From the NCBI GenBank assembly GCA_950106755.1, contig OX467088.1:3952001-4016000 (forward strand): a DNA stretch of 64,000 nucleotides. The letters are read 5' to 3'. The notes under the pieces were generated by a model. That model did no database searches and had not been told where the DNA came from. It saw only the letters and a list, made by a program, of their open reading frames with translations. Each line of letters begins with the position of its first letter. The first letter of the stretch is position 1. This document shows, piece after piece, positions 1-12,190 of this stretch. The stretch is from Climacium dendroides (taxonomy: Eukaryota; Streptophyta; Bryopsida; Hypnales; Climaciaceae). The position numbers were made by a program, and so were the translations under genes.

Positions 1-2346
1 TCGAAAACCGCGCGGTTGTACTTATCGTTCTCACTGTCCTCACCTTCTCCACATTTAATGTGGACAAGAGCATCCCCCTTTGCACGCCCTTTAAAATTCC
101 CAATAAACAATTGCAAAGCCTCATCCTTGCCAACTTCCTTCATAGATTTTTCTATGTAACCTAGACGGTTTACAGAATGACTCCCACACAGAACAAACCT
201 GGGGATGCCTCCGATCGTCTCAAAATAACGAAGAGCCTCGTCTTTAGCTGGGACATGCATTCCCTGCCAGTTGGACCTATGCTGCTCAAACTCGTCCAGA
301 AATTCACAGACTTCCTCCTTTTCCCATACAGGAAAATACCGCACTTTAACGCTCTGATTCTTGACATACTCATGATAATTCTCCTTTTTCATAGAGCAAA
401 CCTGTAAAACATGGCATTTCCAGGAAACAGATTTCATCTGAGCCCCATCGATGACAAGCCATGTGTTTTCATCATTAAGTACCTCCAGCACGTCAAGGGG
501 ATGGCTGAAAGTAGAGGCCATCGGTGAATCCTCTCGAGTAAAGTCCAGCAAATGAAAGTCATCTCCAAGTTTCCATACAACCTTTTGCTTTAGTGTGGCC
601 CGATAGCATATCCAAAACACCGAGAACATAGACTTCCCTATGCCGGATGTCCCCAAAATGGTGAATCTTTCAAAAGGAGCAGCTGCCGACATAATGTCCT
701 TCATATCCGTGTAGCAAGTGCGGACCCAAAGAAGAATCCCACCCGGAAAATTGCCGAATGGGTCAGCCTCCAGTTTGAGGAAGGGCCTGTGCATCTTCAC
801 ATCTGCAACTTCCCCAACGGCCTTTTTATGACTCTCAAGAGCCTGCTCATAATCCTGCTTCCATCTCTTGTAACTCGCTGCTGCCGATGATACAAACTCC
901 TGGATGCTTGCATCCACAGGCCGCCTTTTTCGAGCTCTTAACCCTAGGGACGCATCCACACGCCGCCTTTTTCGAGCTCTTAACCCTAGGGACGCATCCA
1001 CAAGCCGCCTTTTTCGAGCTCTTAACCCTAGAGACACACAGCAATTTCATGCACATGTAAACCGACTTCTGTAGGGACGAACAGTTCAGGGAAGGAAGAT
1101 CCATCCTGGCCACACTCAACCCTAAAACCGCTCACAAAACAAACCTGACGAAACCCTACAGTAGACCAAAGAGTGTAGGTATCTACACTGCATGAAACTC
1201 TACGACACGCATTTAAATTGACAAATCCTAACGCATTACATTGGCATTTCAAGAGAAAAAAAACAAGTGATACATCAGCTGGATCAAGGACACCTTAGTC
1301 AGGAATCTGGGATGAGATACACAAGCATCCCATCTCAAGGTTTACTGCAAAAATAATATGCCAAACTTTTTACATAAATCATGCACAAAGATTGACTCGT
1401 GCCATGTCATAATCACTCCGGTCAGGGGACTATATATTCGGCACGATTTCAAGTGCCACGAATACAGCCACGAACCATCCCTACAAGTAAGCATCAGTCC
1501 TCCATGCCAAAACTGCAACAGAATTCGCCCATGGAACAGGGCAACAAAACGGCACAGCATTATCGCTATCATTAAACAAAGAAGTTCGATACTCATCTGA
1601 TTTATCTAGCACCAAGAACCTACATAACCTAAGGGACAAACTGCTCCTGGAAGTACAAGAGGGACACAACGCTGTTCAAGCAAGAAGCAAGAAAGAGAAT
1701 CCCAGTTTGCCCTTAATAGAAAAGTTAGAAAATAAACCACCAACAGCGGGTTCGATGAAAGCCAAAAGAGATGCTCGCAACAAAGAAAGTAGGCTAAGAA
1801 GATAGACACAACGGTGTTCAAGCAAGAAGCAAGAAAGTGAAAATCCGAGCTGCGCCAACGCGCCAACACGGTTACGATTACCAAGGCATAAGTGACGACG
1901 ATCAGGTGACAACAAACCGGAAGTACTTGAACCTTAAACCCTCTATCCCCAATCTCAACTCAGCCCACCGCAACGAAGGTGGCCACACTCAACCCGTGAC
2001 GCTTCCACCACCCTAAACCCTAAACCAGAAGAGACTGAGACTAAGTGCGCGCGGGAAACATACCTTTAGACACGGGAGCCTCACTAGTAACTATAACAGG
2101 ATCTTCTTTCGTTCCAACAGGTAATCCACCCTCTTTGAAGGCCTCCTCGATCGTCTCCCACTTAAATTCTGACTTCACTCCTTCTTTAGGAAGTCGATCT
2201 CCATTCAAATCAATAGACACTGGATCCAACTTGAGCTTTTGACCAAGTTCAGAGAAATCGATCTTTCCATCAGCGGTACAGAATAACCTAACAGGTCCAG
2301 ATGTATCCGTCTTGAAGTAGACTCTCCTCATTGTGATAACCTGCAT
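1..2346 (-). CDS. Crinkler-RHS (CRN) type protein, copy 1, partial at window edge
   Basis: This is the 5' part of a CRN-like gene; the full copy lies at 46314-49565. Exon 1 is 2346-2064 and encodes a roughly 94-residue ubiquitin-like header of the Crinkler N-terminal type. The donor reads AAAG|GTATGT. Exon 2 begins at 1027 after CTCTAG and runs open to base 1. It encodes three copies of an arginine/lysine-rich repeat (core RARKRR), a linker helix region and a P-loop NTPase module with GTSGIGKS and a Walker B-like WLVIDG. The C-terminal nuclease-like exon would lie outside the window. CRN/RHS proteins are known as secreted or selfish-element-derived effectors in oomycetes, fungi and some other eukaryotes. 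What a plant copy does is not established. No disabling mutation is seen in the part present. Confidence 0.75.
902..1027 (-). repeat. Three 42-bp coding repeats (basic NLS-like repeat), copy 1
   Basis: Three tandem 42-bp units at the start of exon 2 each encode the 14-residue pattern SLGLRARKRRxVDA. Each unit begins with CTAGGG, so each could also serve as a splice acceptor in the same frame. Confidence 0.85.
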
Positions 2347-2621
2347 CCACGTCGAAGTCAGCGCCCAATCAAAGACACGACCGCAGGCTTAATCCAAACC
2401 CTACACAACCACCGAAACCAAATCATTCTCGGGTAACGAAGCTCACCTCCACACACAGAAGCTCTGCGCCACTGATGCACAGCACCCACACACACAGCTC
2501 TCGAGAGAAGAAGCGAATGAGGGATTGAAAGAGAAGGAAGGAGGACAGAAAAACAACAGGTATCCCCAAACCCTAAACTGCCCATAGCCGTAGGATCCCC
2601 GGACTTCATCCAAGCCATTCG

Positions 2622-2630
2622 TATTTATAA
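2622..2630 (-). promoter_or_regulatory. TATA box of CRN copy 1
   Basis: The minus strand reads TTATAAATAC about 280 bp upstream of the CRN start codon. The same box is present in the other copy at 49824-49832. The spacing suits a plant promoter with a leader of about 250 bp. Confidence 0.5.
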
Positions 2631-3707
2631 CCGTTAGTTATAACCGTTAGATCAAGTGAAGTTGGAGCCTATCCTAGCTAATACTTTTGCACTACTGCAT
2701 ATATTATTGTGTTAATACAAAAATAATAATAATTTTTTAAAAGCATTTTCATATTGCATTTCCAGTGCATTAATAATGTGTTTCTATAAAGTGCAATGTT
2801 AACTAATACAGAATGTTATTATTGAAATATATAACTAAACAATCCTTTCTTAATACTTTTGCAATACTACATTTGTGCTACCACAGTAGTAAATCAACAA
2901 GGTACATAATCTGTCTTTTTGCAAAATTGCATATTAATAATATTGTATACGTACTTTTGATGTATTGCAATAATTAAAAAATACTATATAGTTGTAATAC
3001 AACATTAATCATCATTCAATACACTCTTAATATTACTAAAATAGAATATTAGATGAAATTCATAATGTGACTGCATGAATAACTATTTGTGTTCAATAGG
3101 ATAGCTATGGAATATGAAACTAACTAATTAATGCATGAGTAGTTTAGAGTTTCTTGTTGTAAGTTCTATTTTATTTTATTTTAATTTTTCAATTAACAAT
3201 TCAAAAAAAAAAGGTGACGGGTTCTACCTTTTTCTTTTCTTTCAAAAGAAAAAAATGAAATAAAATAGTTTAATGAAAAATATTGTTCCTAAGAAACTAA
3301 TAAAAAAATTAATAATACATAATTATTCTTTAGGATGACAATTGACAAATAATTTTTTTGAAAATATAGAAATTACCAAAGGAATGTAGTGAATATGTTT
3401 TATAATCTATTACAATGTATAGTGGGTACTATAATCTTATAACCGGCCTATTTGAGTCATTCAAATTTTTTTGTATGACATGGAGTTTAATTGATATATA
3501 TTGGTAAGCATAATTTTCTTTGCATCCTTAGTACATTTAATGAGTGAAAAACACATAGTTTTTTGTTTTCTTTTAATTTGTAGACCCTCAACTCAATTCT
3601 TCATCATATAAACTTAGAAATTCAAAATCAATACAACAAAAATTTCAAGTTTAGAAGGCTCAACAACAAAAAATGTAGTTGAGCAAGGTGCACAAAAAAT
3701 TATTTCC

Positions 3708-3815
3708 TTCACTTTAAATGCAAAATAACTTGCAATCTACATGGTCAAAGTTTTTGAAATTTCTTCCACACTTTTGCACTAGTCTAGTACAAGATTCTAT
3801 GATTACATATGCAAA
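3708..3815 (+). repeat. Fragment of dispersed TTAA-family II repeat
   Basis: The run beginning CACTTTAAATGCAAAAT, followed by CTTGCAATCTA and TTCTTCCACAC, matches segments at 55598-55715 and 53163-53275. It also matches, inverted, 50640-50740 inside the TTAA-flanked element at 50509-51354. Confidence 0.6.
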
Positions 3816-3919
3816 AAAGACATTTTAATTTTTTGTTTTTTCTTTGCTATAGAAATGATAGCTTTGAGTGATTTTTGATGCATTGGAAAAATAGCCTTAG
3901 AACTTTAGGAGTTAAGCTA

Positions 3920-4423
3920 GGTTGTTTGTTTTGTTTGTTTGTTTGTCTTGTTTGTTATAGTAAGATCTATTGGATCATGCGTCCTCTAGTTGCATGCTTA
4001 GTACCATTGAAAAGCCTTTTCCGAAGAAAGGTGTACAGGCTTTCATTTGTGGCGTTTGGACCCGCAGTGCGAAAGTTATTGAATTTTAAAGTTTTTATGA
4101 ATTAAAAATATTAAAAAAAATACTTTTACTTTTTCTTTGACTATGGCAATGGTGTAGGGCACACTAATACCACCTTACAATAGACTCTTTATGTTTGTTT
4201 GTTTTTTGTTACAATGAGATTTCTTGCATCAAACGTCCCCAAGTCTTTTTGGAGGTATTGTCAAAAAGCTCTTTGTAAGGAAGAGTTCACAAGCTTTGTT
4301 TCATGGCGTTTGGTCCTATGGTGTGAAAGATATTGAATTCCAATAAGGTTAAGTTTTTATGAATTAAAAAACTACTTTTATTTTGAATTTGACTGTGGCA
4401 ACAACATAGGACACACTAGTGGC
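3920..4423 (+). repeat. Diverged tandem duplication, unit about 255 bp
   Basis: Two neighbouring blocks share the same order of landmarks: a TTTG(T) run, a segment with GGCGTTTGG, a TTATGAATTAAAAA stretch, then TTTGACT.TGGCAA and a closing GG(G/A)CACACTA. The copies are clearly related but have drifted by substitutions and indels. No coding capacity is evident. Confidence 0.6.
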
Positions 4424-4480
4424 GGTTGAAAATGCGACTAGAAACCAATGTCAATCAAAACCAACCACAAATATTGGGTT

Positions 4481-4556
4481 GACGGATATATTGCTAAAAG
4501 ATGTTGTAGGTTCAGGAAAAGCAAAGACAAGCTAGATTCAAACATAAAAGTAAGTA
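4481..4556 (+). repeat. About 70-bp segment also found at 45588-45655
   Basis: The segment from TATTGCTAAAAGATG through AGACAAGCTAGATTC to AAAAGTAAGTA is nearly identical to 45588-45655. There it directly abuts the end of a pogo-like element. Both copies end in AAAAGTAAGT, which resembles an exon with a 5' splice donor. Confidence 0.6.
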
Positions 4557-6836
4557 CTTTTTGGAATCTCTAAATGATTGTTTAGAATATTACAAGTAAA
4601 ATGTTTGAAATGCTGCAAAAATTTCATCCATATTGCCTAATTTTTTGAATATTTCAAAATTTTATAAGAAAATACAAAAATATCATTTTCAAATTTGAAA
4701 CTTTAAAATAATCATTATCACCAATTTGATATAATTAAAGTAATTAAGAACAGCCAAGTCCATCCTATTCAATTACAAACTACCTGTTTGAGTCTTTCAA
4801 AGATTTATATATAATATACAAATAAAATTTATATTTTCTTTCTTGCATAACTAATATTCAATTCTTACCCACTTTCAATCAAGCATATCAAATTTTAGTT
4901 TCTAAAAAGCAAAAGTTTATTTTTGGTGAATTTTTAAAGTCAATTTACATGATTTTATATATTATTTTATTGAAAATAATTGATGATGAATTTTTTAATT
5001 CAACTGCATAGATATGTAGGGAACATCCATATGCACATCTTTCATATTTAAAAACATCCCCTTAAGTAACAAATAAATGTGCAATGAAGAGTTCATTCAA
5101 AAGTGTCGTATGCCCAAACTTTGAAGAAATGGATATTTCTATATTTTAACAAGATTTTGGCAAAGTAATTGTACCATTGTGAGTTTCGGTTTCATCACCT
5201 AAGACTCAAAATTTCTTTTTTGGAATTCTTATATGTTTTGAATGTAGTTTTAGGTGTTAAAAGACCTAAAGAGTGTATTAGACCAGAATCAGTGTTGTAT
5301 ATGCCAAAACGGCCCCTAATCACGTTATATGTAGTTTTTCCTAAAAACACCTAAATCTCGTATGTAAATAGGGTAGAAACCCACATATTGTAAATAATAA
5401 GCATGTTAGTAGAAATTGCCCGATTGTCTACATCTATTTGTGCAATGAGACGCAAATTGGCTAAATTGGTCTAAGGAAATCTTGTAAGATCCTTAAGATA
5501 GATTTCTTGAGAGAGGTTTCAGTTTCCCCATTCCATCGACAAAATAGTAGAAACCCCAATTGTTAGCTTACAGGTGAAAAAACTCAAACTGAAGCATCAA
5601 AGGGTATCTATGACATACCGTATGTTGGGATCAGGTTCGTAAGACCCTATACGAAATGTTTTCTTTTTGGCCAAACATCCACTTCGTTATCTACTTTTAG
5701 AATTTATAAATTTTCGTTTGACTTTATTTTGAATATAGTGCAAGGCACTATAGCTTAACTATACTACACTACCACTAGTTCAACTTTTCCTAAATTTTGT
5801 GAGACCACAAGTGGGGTTCCACACTTTGAAGTAGCTTTATTCAACTTTAATTGTAGTAATTTCTACAATTTATTTTTTCAGATTTCATATTATTTTCATT
5901 AATATTTTCTACAATGTTCATATACACCATGTTATAATTTCTGAAATTTTCATTTCATACCTTATTTATTTATATTTTGATTTATTTTTTAACGAATTTG
6001 ACCCAAGCATAGGGTCTATATAGTGGTTCTAGATGGAAATCATGCCAGGAGTCCAACAGCAAAATCGGTTCGCCAAGATTCCTCTTTGTGTGGAAGATTC
6101 CCTGTTCACCAGAAGTTAAAGGAGATAGCGGGATTTGTATTCCTTTTCCACATGTGTAAAGTAAGAATTTAAGGTTGCACATCTCTTGAAGAACTCCATG
6201 AGAGGTTCCCCCAAAAGTCTCGATTTTTTCTGATCTTCTAAAGATCTTTTTTCGAGCAGTCAAACGCCCAAATCCAGGATGGTAAATTCATAGAATTTAC
6301 CATGGGTGCGGTAAAATCTCACTAAAAATTAGGTTAGCTTGTTTTATGCTAATAACATGCCCCAACAAGTTTCAAGACATTTTGATAACCAGAAGACCTA
6401 CAACTAGGAAGATCCTCCCCAAATCGACAATTTCAAATATTACGGAGGGGTTGACCGGCGTATCAGGAGCATACGAAATCGGAATGGGGCCCAAATTAGG
6501 TCTTTTATTACTCCCCCAAGTCTATTTGAGACCCTAGTTTAGTTACTTTCTTCAAAAAAGTCAACCTCCAAAAGTTGGATTTTATTTCTTTTTGGTTTTC
6601 AGTTGATGCTAGTTTTAAGTGGTTTTTTGATGGATGAAAAAGGGGGTGGGGGATCTCATAGACTAAAAATGGCCTTCTGAAGCCAATGGTGCAATTCGTT
6701 TGTGATTTGGAGCATTTCTTCGAAAGTTAGAAGTTTGGACCAACGTAGAAAGTCAAAAATTGGAGATTAGGATGAAAATCTTAGTTGATAAGATTACGGC
6801 TTAAGAATTGAGAGGGGATGAGCCACCTTGGAAGAG

Positions 6837-7260
6837 TATATAAGGGGGCTCATTCTTCTCTCAAATCACCCCTTAGGTTCATTTCGAACCGCCTTGTTTT
6901 CATTTGGGTCCATTTAGTTGGATTTTAGCCATTTAGGCCACGTTGCCAAATTTGCTTGTTTTTGGAGCACTTTTAGCTCCTCTTGTTGCTACTTTGTGAA
7001 GCTTTGAAGGACATTGGGGGTCCCTTCAAACTTTCTTTGTTGTATTTAGCACTTGTTGGCAAGTTTTTGTCAAGTTTCCTTCACAAGAATTGTTGTTTAA
7101 TTTGCATTTTTGTCGTTGTTGTTGTATTCTAAGCTCTTGTTTGGAGCTTGGAGTTTTTGTACTAATCTTAGAGGTTCTTCCCTTGTAATTGGTGATGCCG
7201 CTTAAGGGAGCATCTAGTGTTTGATTTGAAATATTTTGTGAATTAACACCATCGCACTAA
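6837..7260 (+). promoter_or_regulatory. Promoter-like segment, possibly a solo LTR U3/R region
   Basis: A TATATAAG box (6837-6844) is followed by a CT-rich start-site-like stretch and then a T-rich leader with repeated CTTGTT/TTTGG words. This is the look of an LTR U3-R-U5 or a gene leader, but no ORF follows and no partner LTR was found. It could be the promoter end of the gypsy element at 10590, or an unrelated relic. Confidence 0.3.
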
Positions 7261-8984
7261 CTTGCGCGTTCGAAAGTCATACTAACACTTATATTAACAT
7301 ACATTATAACCGTGATTATACTAACATGTACTTGTTTTAAGTTTTTTTTGTGATTTTTGAAAATACGGCGAAGCTTTGACTTCATGTGTTACAATTGTTT
7401 TCGCAATTTTAGTGATTCCTCAAAGCACGGTGAAGCTTTGAACCTTGAAGTCCTAAAAATTCCCATCGGATAGTAGTTACCATCATTTTCATCAAGCTTA
7501 GTGACCAAAACACTACTTGAAAAAAAACCAAGTTTAGCCTCCAAAAGGATAGAGTCAAGTCCTACGTTTGAGTTAGAAAGAAGACTTCAAAGGGTTTGCC
7601 CAATAACCCTTAGAGTTCTTTTTTTGTTGTTGAAGTGTGTTTTATTTTGAGACATTGAGGAGAGAAAACCAAAATACCAAAACAAAAATTTTCAGAGCTG
7701 AAGGTCTTGGGCACCCTAAGGACGGGCTGTAAGCTACCAAAGGAGGGTCAGTGTCCGGGGTGCTCAAGGAGATTCGACCAATCACACTCCGCCACGTGGC
7801 ACCTCCAAGAAAAAAAGGGGACTGGCCTTGCAACTGGCCGATCTGTGAGGTAATCGAGACTGCGACTCGACTTTGGACTGTCTGGGCTCCTAGACGAACT
7901 AACTGCGACTCCGACTCTAGACTATTTGAGATCTGGTTTGGACAGATCTCACATTTTTTTGGATTTCTGAAGCTTTTGAAAACATAGATTAGGAACTAAA
8001 ATAGTTTAAACAAAAACAATAAATTAAATTAGGAGAAGAAGGGATAGAATTAGGATAGAAGTTAGGAAAGGAAACAAAGTAGATTAAACAAAACTCTTCA
8101 AACTTCAAAATAGGCTCTCAATTCAAAATAGTTCTAATACTCACACTCAGATTGAAGAAAAAAAAACGAGAAGGAAGTTGGAGAGTTGTAGTTTAGAATA
8201 GAAGCTTGAAGTGACAATTGGGGTTGAAGTATGGAATGACACTTAGAAGAGTCGGGAGATGAAGGAAAAAAATTGGGATTTAGAAGATTAGGTGAAAATC
8301 TTAAAGAGTCAATTGAAACCACTAAGACCTTTGGATAGAATAATAATTGACCAAGATAAGATAGGAGGTAGAAGGTCAATTATTGTTTAGAGATTTGAAA
8401 TCAATTATTATTCCAAAACAAGTCAACTCTTGGGATAGCCAAATAATTGAATGTGAATATTTTAGAAGGGAAAGAAGAATAGAGAAGGAAAAGAGACAAC
8501 AAGTAGTTAGAAGTAGAAGTTAGAATTTCGAAAGACTTTGTATTAAAATTGCATCTTTAAGCCGTGGGCAAAACTACCAAATACCCTCAAAACATGGTAA
8601 ATGATGGAGAGTTCAAAGGGGTATTCAACTACCTACATGAGGATGCCAACTCTGAGGTAAGTTACTAACTTCTACCTATAATTTTGAATTATAAAAAATA
8701 GATAATTTCGCATAGGACCGAATTGGAACGTTAAGTCAGAGTGCCTAGAATAGAACTTTTATAGAAGTCAGGTAGCCTTAGTTGTAGATCTTAGTTAGAG
8801 GTTTCCAAAATTAAATTATACTTTGAAATCGGAGTTAAATTGAGTAAGATAGGGCTGGATGAAGTTTGGTAGTGGTTTTGGATGAAAGTAACTTTCATCC
8901 TATAAGGACAAGTGTAGCGATTAGTCGGACCAGTATTCCTCCAGTTAGCCCTTAATTCACACCAAAGGCCCACTTAGAGTACAC
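7261..8984. other. No recognisable gene; unclassified intergenic DNA
   Basis: Only short ORFs are present, none with recognisable motifs. The stretch 7980-8560 is rich in the words TTAGGA and GAAG on the plus strand and may be leader or spacer DNA of a decayed LTR element. Confidence 0.5.
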
Positions 8985-10590
8985 CGCTCCGGAATCGGTC
9001 CCACGAGGACTTGAGGTTTACAGATCTATAGGATAACTCAATCTAAGCATTCACTTTCTCTCTGTCAGACTACTCCGGACTATAGGTCCGGTCCGTTCAC
9101 TAGTGACGGATGGGTTCCGGAAGAATCCGGAAATTGTTCGGTGCCCCTTTCGGGATCCTTGGGTTTCGGTGATGAGTGGCCAGATCCACTGTCCGGATGC
9201 TTACCGTGTCCGGAAACACACTCTCTTTCTCTCTTTCTCTCTAATACTAGTACTAACCTAACTCTCAAGGACTGGAAGTGTTCTCCTGTTCTGTCACCTC
9301 ACAAATCCGGAAGGCTTTCCGGATTAGGTCACGTAGGGACGGTCAAGGACTACAACGACATTCTAACCTTAACCGAGCACTGAGCCTTCTGTCGACCGGG
9401 TGGGTTTCCTTATACTCTCTTGGGGTTGCGCTGGGGCTTTGACTTTGTTCTACAGAGAATTTCGGCAATTTGAAATTCCGGCACGTCTTGCAACACTTCC
9501 GCATACGAAAGTTGCTAGCAGCCTCTCAGATATCCCTTTCACCTAAGGCGGTATCTTACACGCAGGCTATACCGACATCCGAGCAGTACTACACTAACAC
9601 TACTGCCGGAACCATCCGGTTGATCTCCCCATCAAGTTAGTACACTCGGAAACCACTCACGAAATCAACTCTTGCTACACAAGGTAAGTTTTCAGTCTCC
9701 GGAAAAGCAAAAATGAACCTACACCTTCCACAAACATGTACCGCCTACAAAAAGATAAGAGAACGGATACTCCACACACTTGGAATTAAGTTCAAAAAGG
9801 TACAATGCTGGAACTATGGAATGGCTGCGAATGACCAAAAAGGCCATCAAAACTCCTACTTATATTGAGACTAACATCATCCTAAAAATCCTACAAAACA
9901 TTCCTACTAGTCCGCTAGATTTTCGGTAAATTCCAGATCCTATTTTTTCGGCTTTGACGGCCGGACTCCGGTATTGCCGCTATACTACACTACTGTACAC
10001 TATTCCTTGGAATCCGGATCCTTGGGAAGAATATAGTCCTTCAGTAAATCCAACTTCACCTCCTTCCGGCCACTCTCCGGAGGAAACAGATTTGGACCCC
10101 TTTGTCCCCATCTTTGGACCTCCATGATATTGGGGTCCCTATCTACACTCCGGGTCCCGACTATCGGAACTTTCAGACTTCCCTGGGAATCCTTCTAGGT
10201 CTTCTTATGACGAGGAGAAGACTATACCGTCCGACCATTGTAAGCTTCCGGAGAAGTACCCGTCAGGTCGATGGTCGGGGTCACCGGAAGTAGATCTTCA
10301 CTTTCTTGGGGTACCACGGCTCCCCAGTCCACTTCTTCTGGTCTTCCGGATGGTGGTGAAAGTTCCGGATTCACCGGTACCACCGATGATACTTCAGTAA
10401 CCATGGGTTCCGGATTATTGCCTTCCGGAACCACCAAAGTTTGCGCGGAGGGGGAAGATGGAGTTACCGGATCTGACTTAGTGGGAGCCAAATACTCCAT
10501 CATCTCCCTCATCTCTGCCCGGGATGCGTCCATCCGTCTCGCCTGCTCTAACAAGCACTTGATAGGGCGAGCATTCCCAAATTTGTAGAC
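8985..10590 (-). mobile_element. TCCGG-rich unclassified element A (retroelement-like)
   Basis: The base composition changes sharply here: the words TCCGG and CCGGA recur every few dozen bases, unlike the AT-rich flanks. A second stretch of the same character lies at 32560-35860. The only notable ORF is on the minus strand (10554-10222). It is a low-complexity Pro/Ser/Glu-rich polypeptide resembling in style the Pro-rich C-terminus of the second ORF of element B. Neither LTRs nor terminal repeats could be defined by eye. The right border adjoins the gypsy gag leader. Confidence 0.4.
10222..10554 (-). CDS. Hypothetical Pro/Ser-rich protein of element A
   Basis: This 110-codon ORF has a short charged N-terminal segment followed by a Pro/Ser/Thr/Glu-rich tail. 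No domain is recognisable. Its position and composition parallel the end of the coiled-coil ORF of element B (34458-33511), so it is probably a remnant of the same kind of element rather than a host gene. Confidence 0.3.
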   Translation of the reverse strand: MLEQARRMDASRAEMREMMEYLAPTKSDPVTPSSPSAQTLVVPEGNNPEPMVTEVSSVVPVNPELSPPSGRPEEVDWGAVVPQESEDLLPVTPTIDLTGTSPEAYNGRTV

Positions 10591-10691
10591 GATAGTGACA
10601 GTTCTCCAATACCATCAAAAGAAATGGATGCTAGAGAAGCCTGCGAACCCCCGGGACCGATCAACGATGACAGGGTTCCACCAGAGGGACT

Positions 10692-11453
10692 ATGGACCCT
10701 AAAATAGATCCTATGATGCTACCAAGGGGATTACCAATTGTGGTTCCCCAAGGGCTAAGGGAAATTTCAATTCCTCATCATTTGCCCAAGTTCTCCAAAT
10801 CTAGAGATGATATTCTTGCTGCTCATGTTGAAAGGTTCGAAGAGATCTTAATCTCTAGTTTGGTCACTGATCGAGGATACTATTTGATTTGGTTTCCTAA
10901 CACTCTCATAGGAACTACATACTCGTGGTACCGATCTCATGATACAGGTACCTTTCTCACGTGGATACAGTTACAAGCTTCGTTTCTGCGTTACTTTTGA
11001 TCTGAAACTGGACAACAGCAAGCGTTGTCTACCCTCACCAACATTCGACGGGGATCAACGGAAGACCTTACGTCCTACATCCGACGATTCCAAATGGTGT
11101 GTACCCGTTACGTAGGAAGGCTACTGATCGATAGTACCATCCGATACTACTTTATCCAAGGAATTGATTCGGCGACAATAATTCGGAAAGTCTTGTCGCG
11201 AAGACCCATTAATACGTTGAATGATGCCATTCACGTCACCTTGGAGATCGAACTCATTGACACGGAGAATGAGCGTATGGTGAAGCGAGGCAATGACCCG
11301 ATACCGGCCTTCATACCAATTTACCACGAAGACACCAATATGGCATCTTACAAGTCATCCCCACCTAAACGGGATCCGGTACCGCTTGCTACCCAAGAAC
11401 CTATGTTGATGCTAACCGCTCTTGTTGATCAATTGCGCATAGAGATGAAATAG
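10692..11453 (+). pseudogene. gag: Ty3/gypsy Gag (retrotransposon gag domain)
   Basis: This is the capsid-type Gag region of a plant gypsy element. The start at 10692 precedes the typical motif order of a retrotransposon gag domain: LPKFSKSRDDILAAHVERFE, then a W/Y-rich middle (TTYSWYRS), then SFLRYF, and after the break LTNIRRG and LTSYIRRFQ. An in-frame TGA at 10998-11000 splits it, and a TAG ends the second half at 11451. Apart from these stops the frame is intact, so the copy was damaged by point changes rather than indels. Confidence 0.8.
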
Positions 11454-11734
11454 ATTTCAAGTGAAATGACCCGAGGAGTACGGGAATTGATAGAGCAAAT
11501 GGCTTGCCTAGTAAATGGCCAAGGGCAACAAGCTCTCCTACAATATCATGAGTCTGGCTCACACACCACTGGCGTTTGGTGCAACCATTGACCATTGTGG
11601 CCAACCCAATCACACTCTTGCATTTTGTCCATTGCTTAAGGACAATCCACCTCCACCACAGTTATGAGGACCAACCGAGCCATATCGACATCCACATGCT
11701 CAAAATCAGGTACGACCCAACAACTCTTTTGACA

Positions 11735-11860
11735 GATCACAGTCTACTGGATGTCCCACTTGTAAAAGATCACATGGTCCAAGTCAATGTTGGATTAAAA
11801 ACAATGTGATTTGCAAGCGTTGTGGTGATCACCATCCTACAGTCCGTTGTACCACTCTAG
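11735..11860 (+). pseudogene. Gag zinc knuckles (two CCHC motifs)
   Basis: Translation of the plus strand gives CPTCKRSHGPSQC followed by CKRCGDHHPTVRC. These are two closely spaced CX2CX3HX4C knuckles of the nucleocapsid type. A third, degenerate one seems to lie upstream near 11590-11620. They are spread over frames broken by small indels. Confidence 0.65.
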
Positions 11861-12190
11861 ACAGTCATTTCGTTAGAATTTCCTAAAGCAGACTATGCTA
11901 AACAGGCTAGGGAAAACCAACGAGGTGTTCGTTTTATAGAGCCTAAAGAAGCGACTAGCCCACCTAACATGTATTACGATCATTCTAACAACTGTCAAAC
12001 TCAAAATCCACCTGCTGCGATATTAACAAACCAAGGAGTCATTCAATTACCACTAGCTCAAGGTACACAAGATGCTAGATTTATAGCAAGTGAGGAAGGT
12101 GAAGACTCTAGAATCAATGAATTTGAAAATTCTTTATTTGTCGGGGTTAACGGTTCAAACACCATAGACATCCAATAATCTTTACCTACA

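Larger units (their letters stand above)
1..2680. repeat. Segmental duplication, left copy (CRN gene plus promoter)
   Basis: This block is repeated in the same orientation at 47189-49869, with only scattered substitutions and a few small indels. Examples are a 12-bp in-frame deletion here near 810 and a short duplication of the TATA region near 2628-2642. Similarity stops abruptly just after the shared CCTATCCTAGCTA at the right edge. The left limit is unknown because the window starts inside the block. Confidence 0.95.
2681..6790. other. AT-rich intergenic DNA with repeat fragments
   Basis: I see no credible gene. The stretch is AT-rich with short, chance ORFs. Recognisable pieces inside it are a fragment of a dispersed repeat (3708-3815), a diverged tandem duplication (3920-4423) and a roughly 70-bp segment shared with 45588-45655. 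A perfect small hairpin, GGTAAATTC-ATA-GAATTTACC, lies at about 6281-6301. Confidence 0.6.

Noticed and set aside
847..1119. ORF with three SRVKSSKKAACG repeats (also 48047-48469)
   Set aside because: It is an alternate frame of the CRN 42-bp coding repeat. The frame with RARKRR joins exon 1 in phase and continues into the NTPase, so the other is a shadow.
6281..6301. Small perfect hairpin as a terminator or MITE
   Set aside because: It is only 9-bp arms, with no flanking duplication and no gene next to it. It could be chance in AT-rich DNA.
10271..10588. Plus-strand 105-codon ORF in element A
   Set aside because: It is the complement of the minus-strand Pro/Ser-rich ORF, and neither has domain support. 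The minus strand is preferred because element B codes on that strand.
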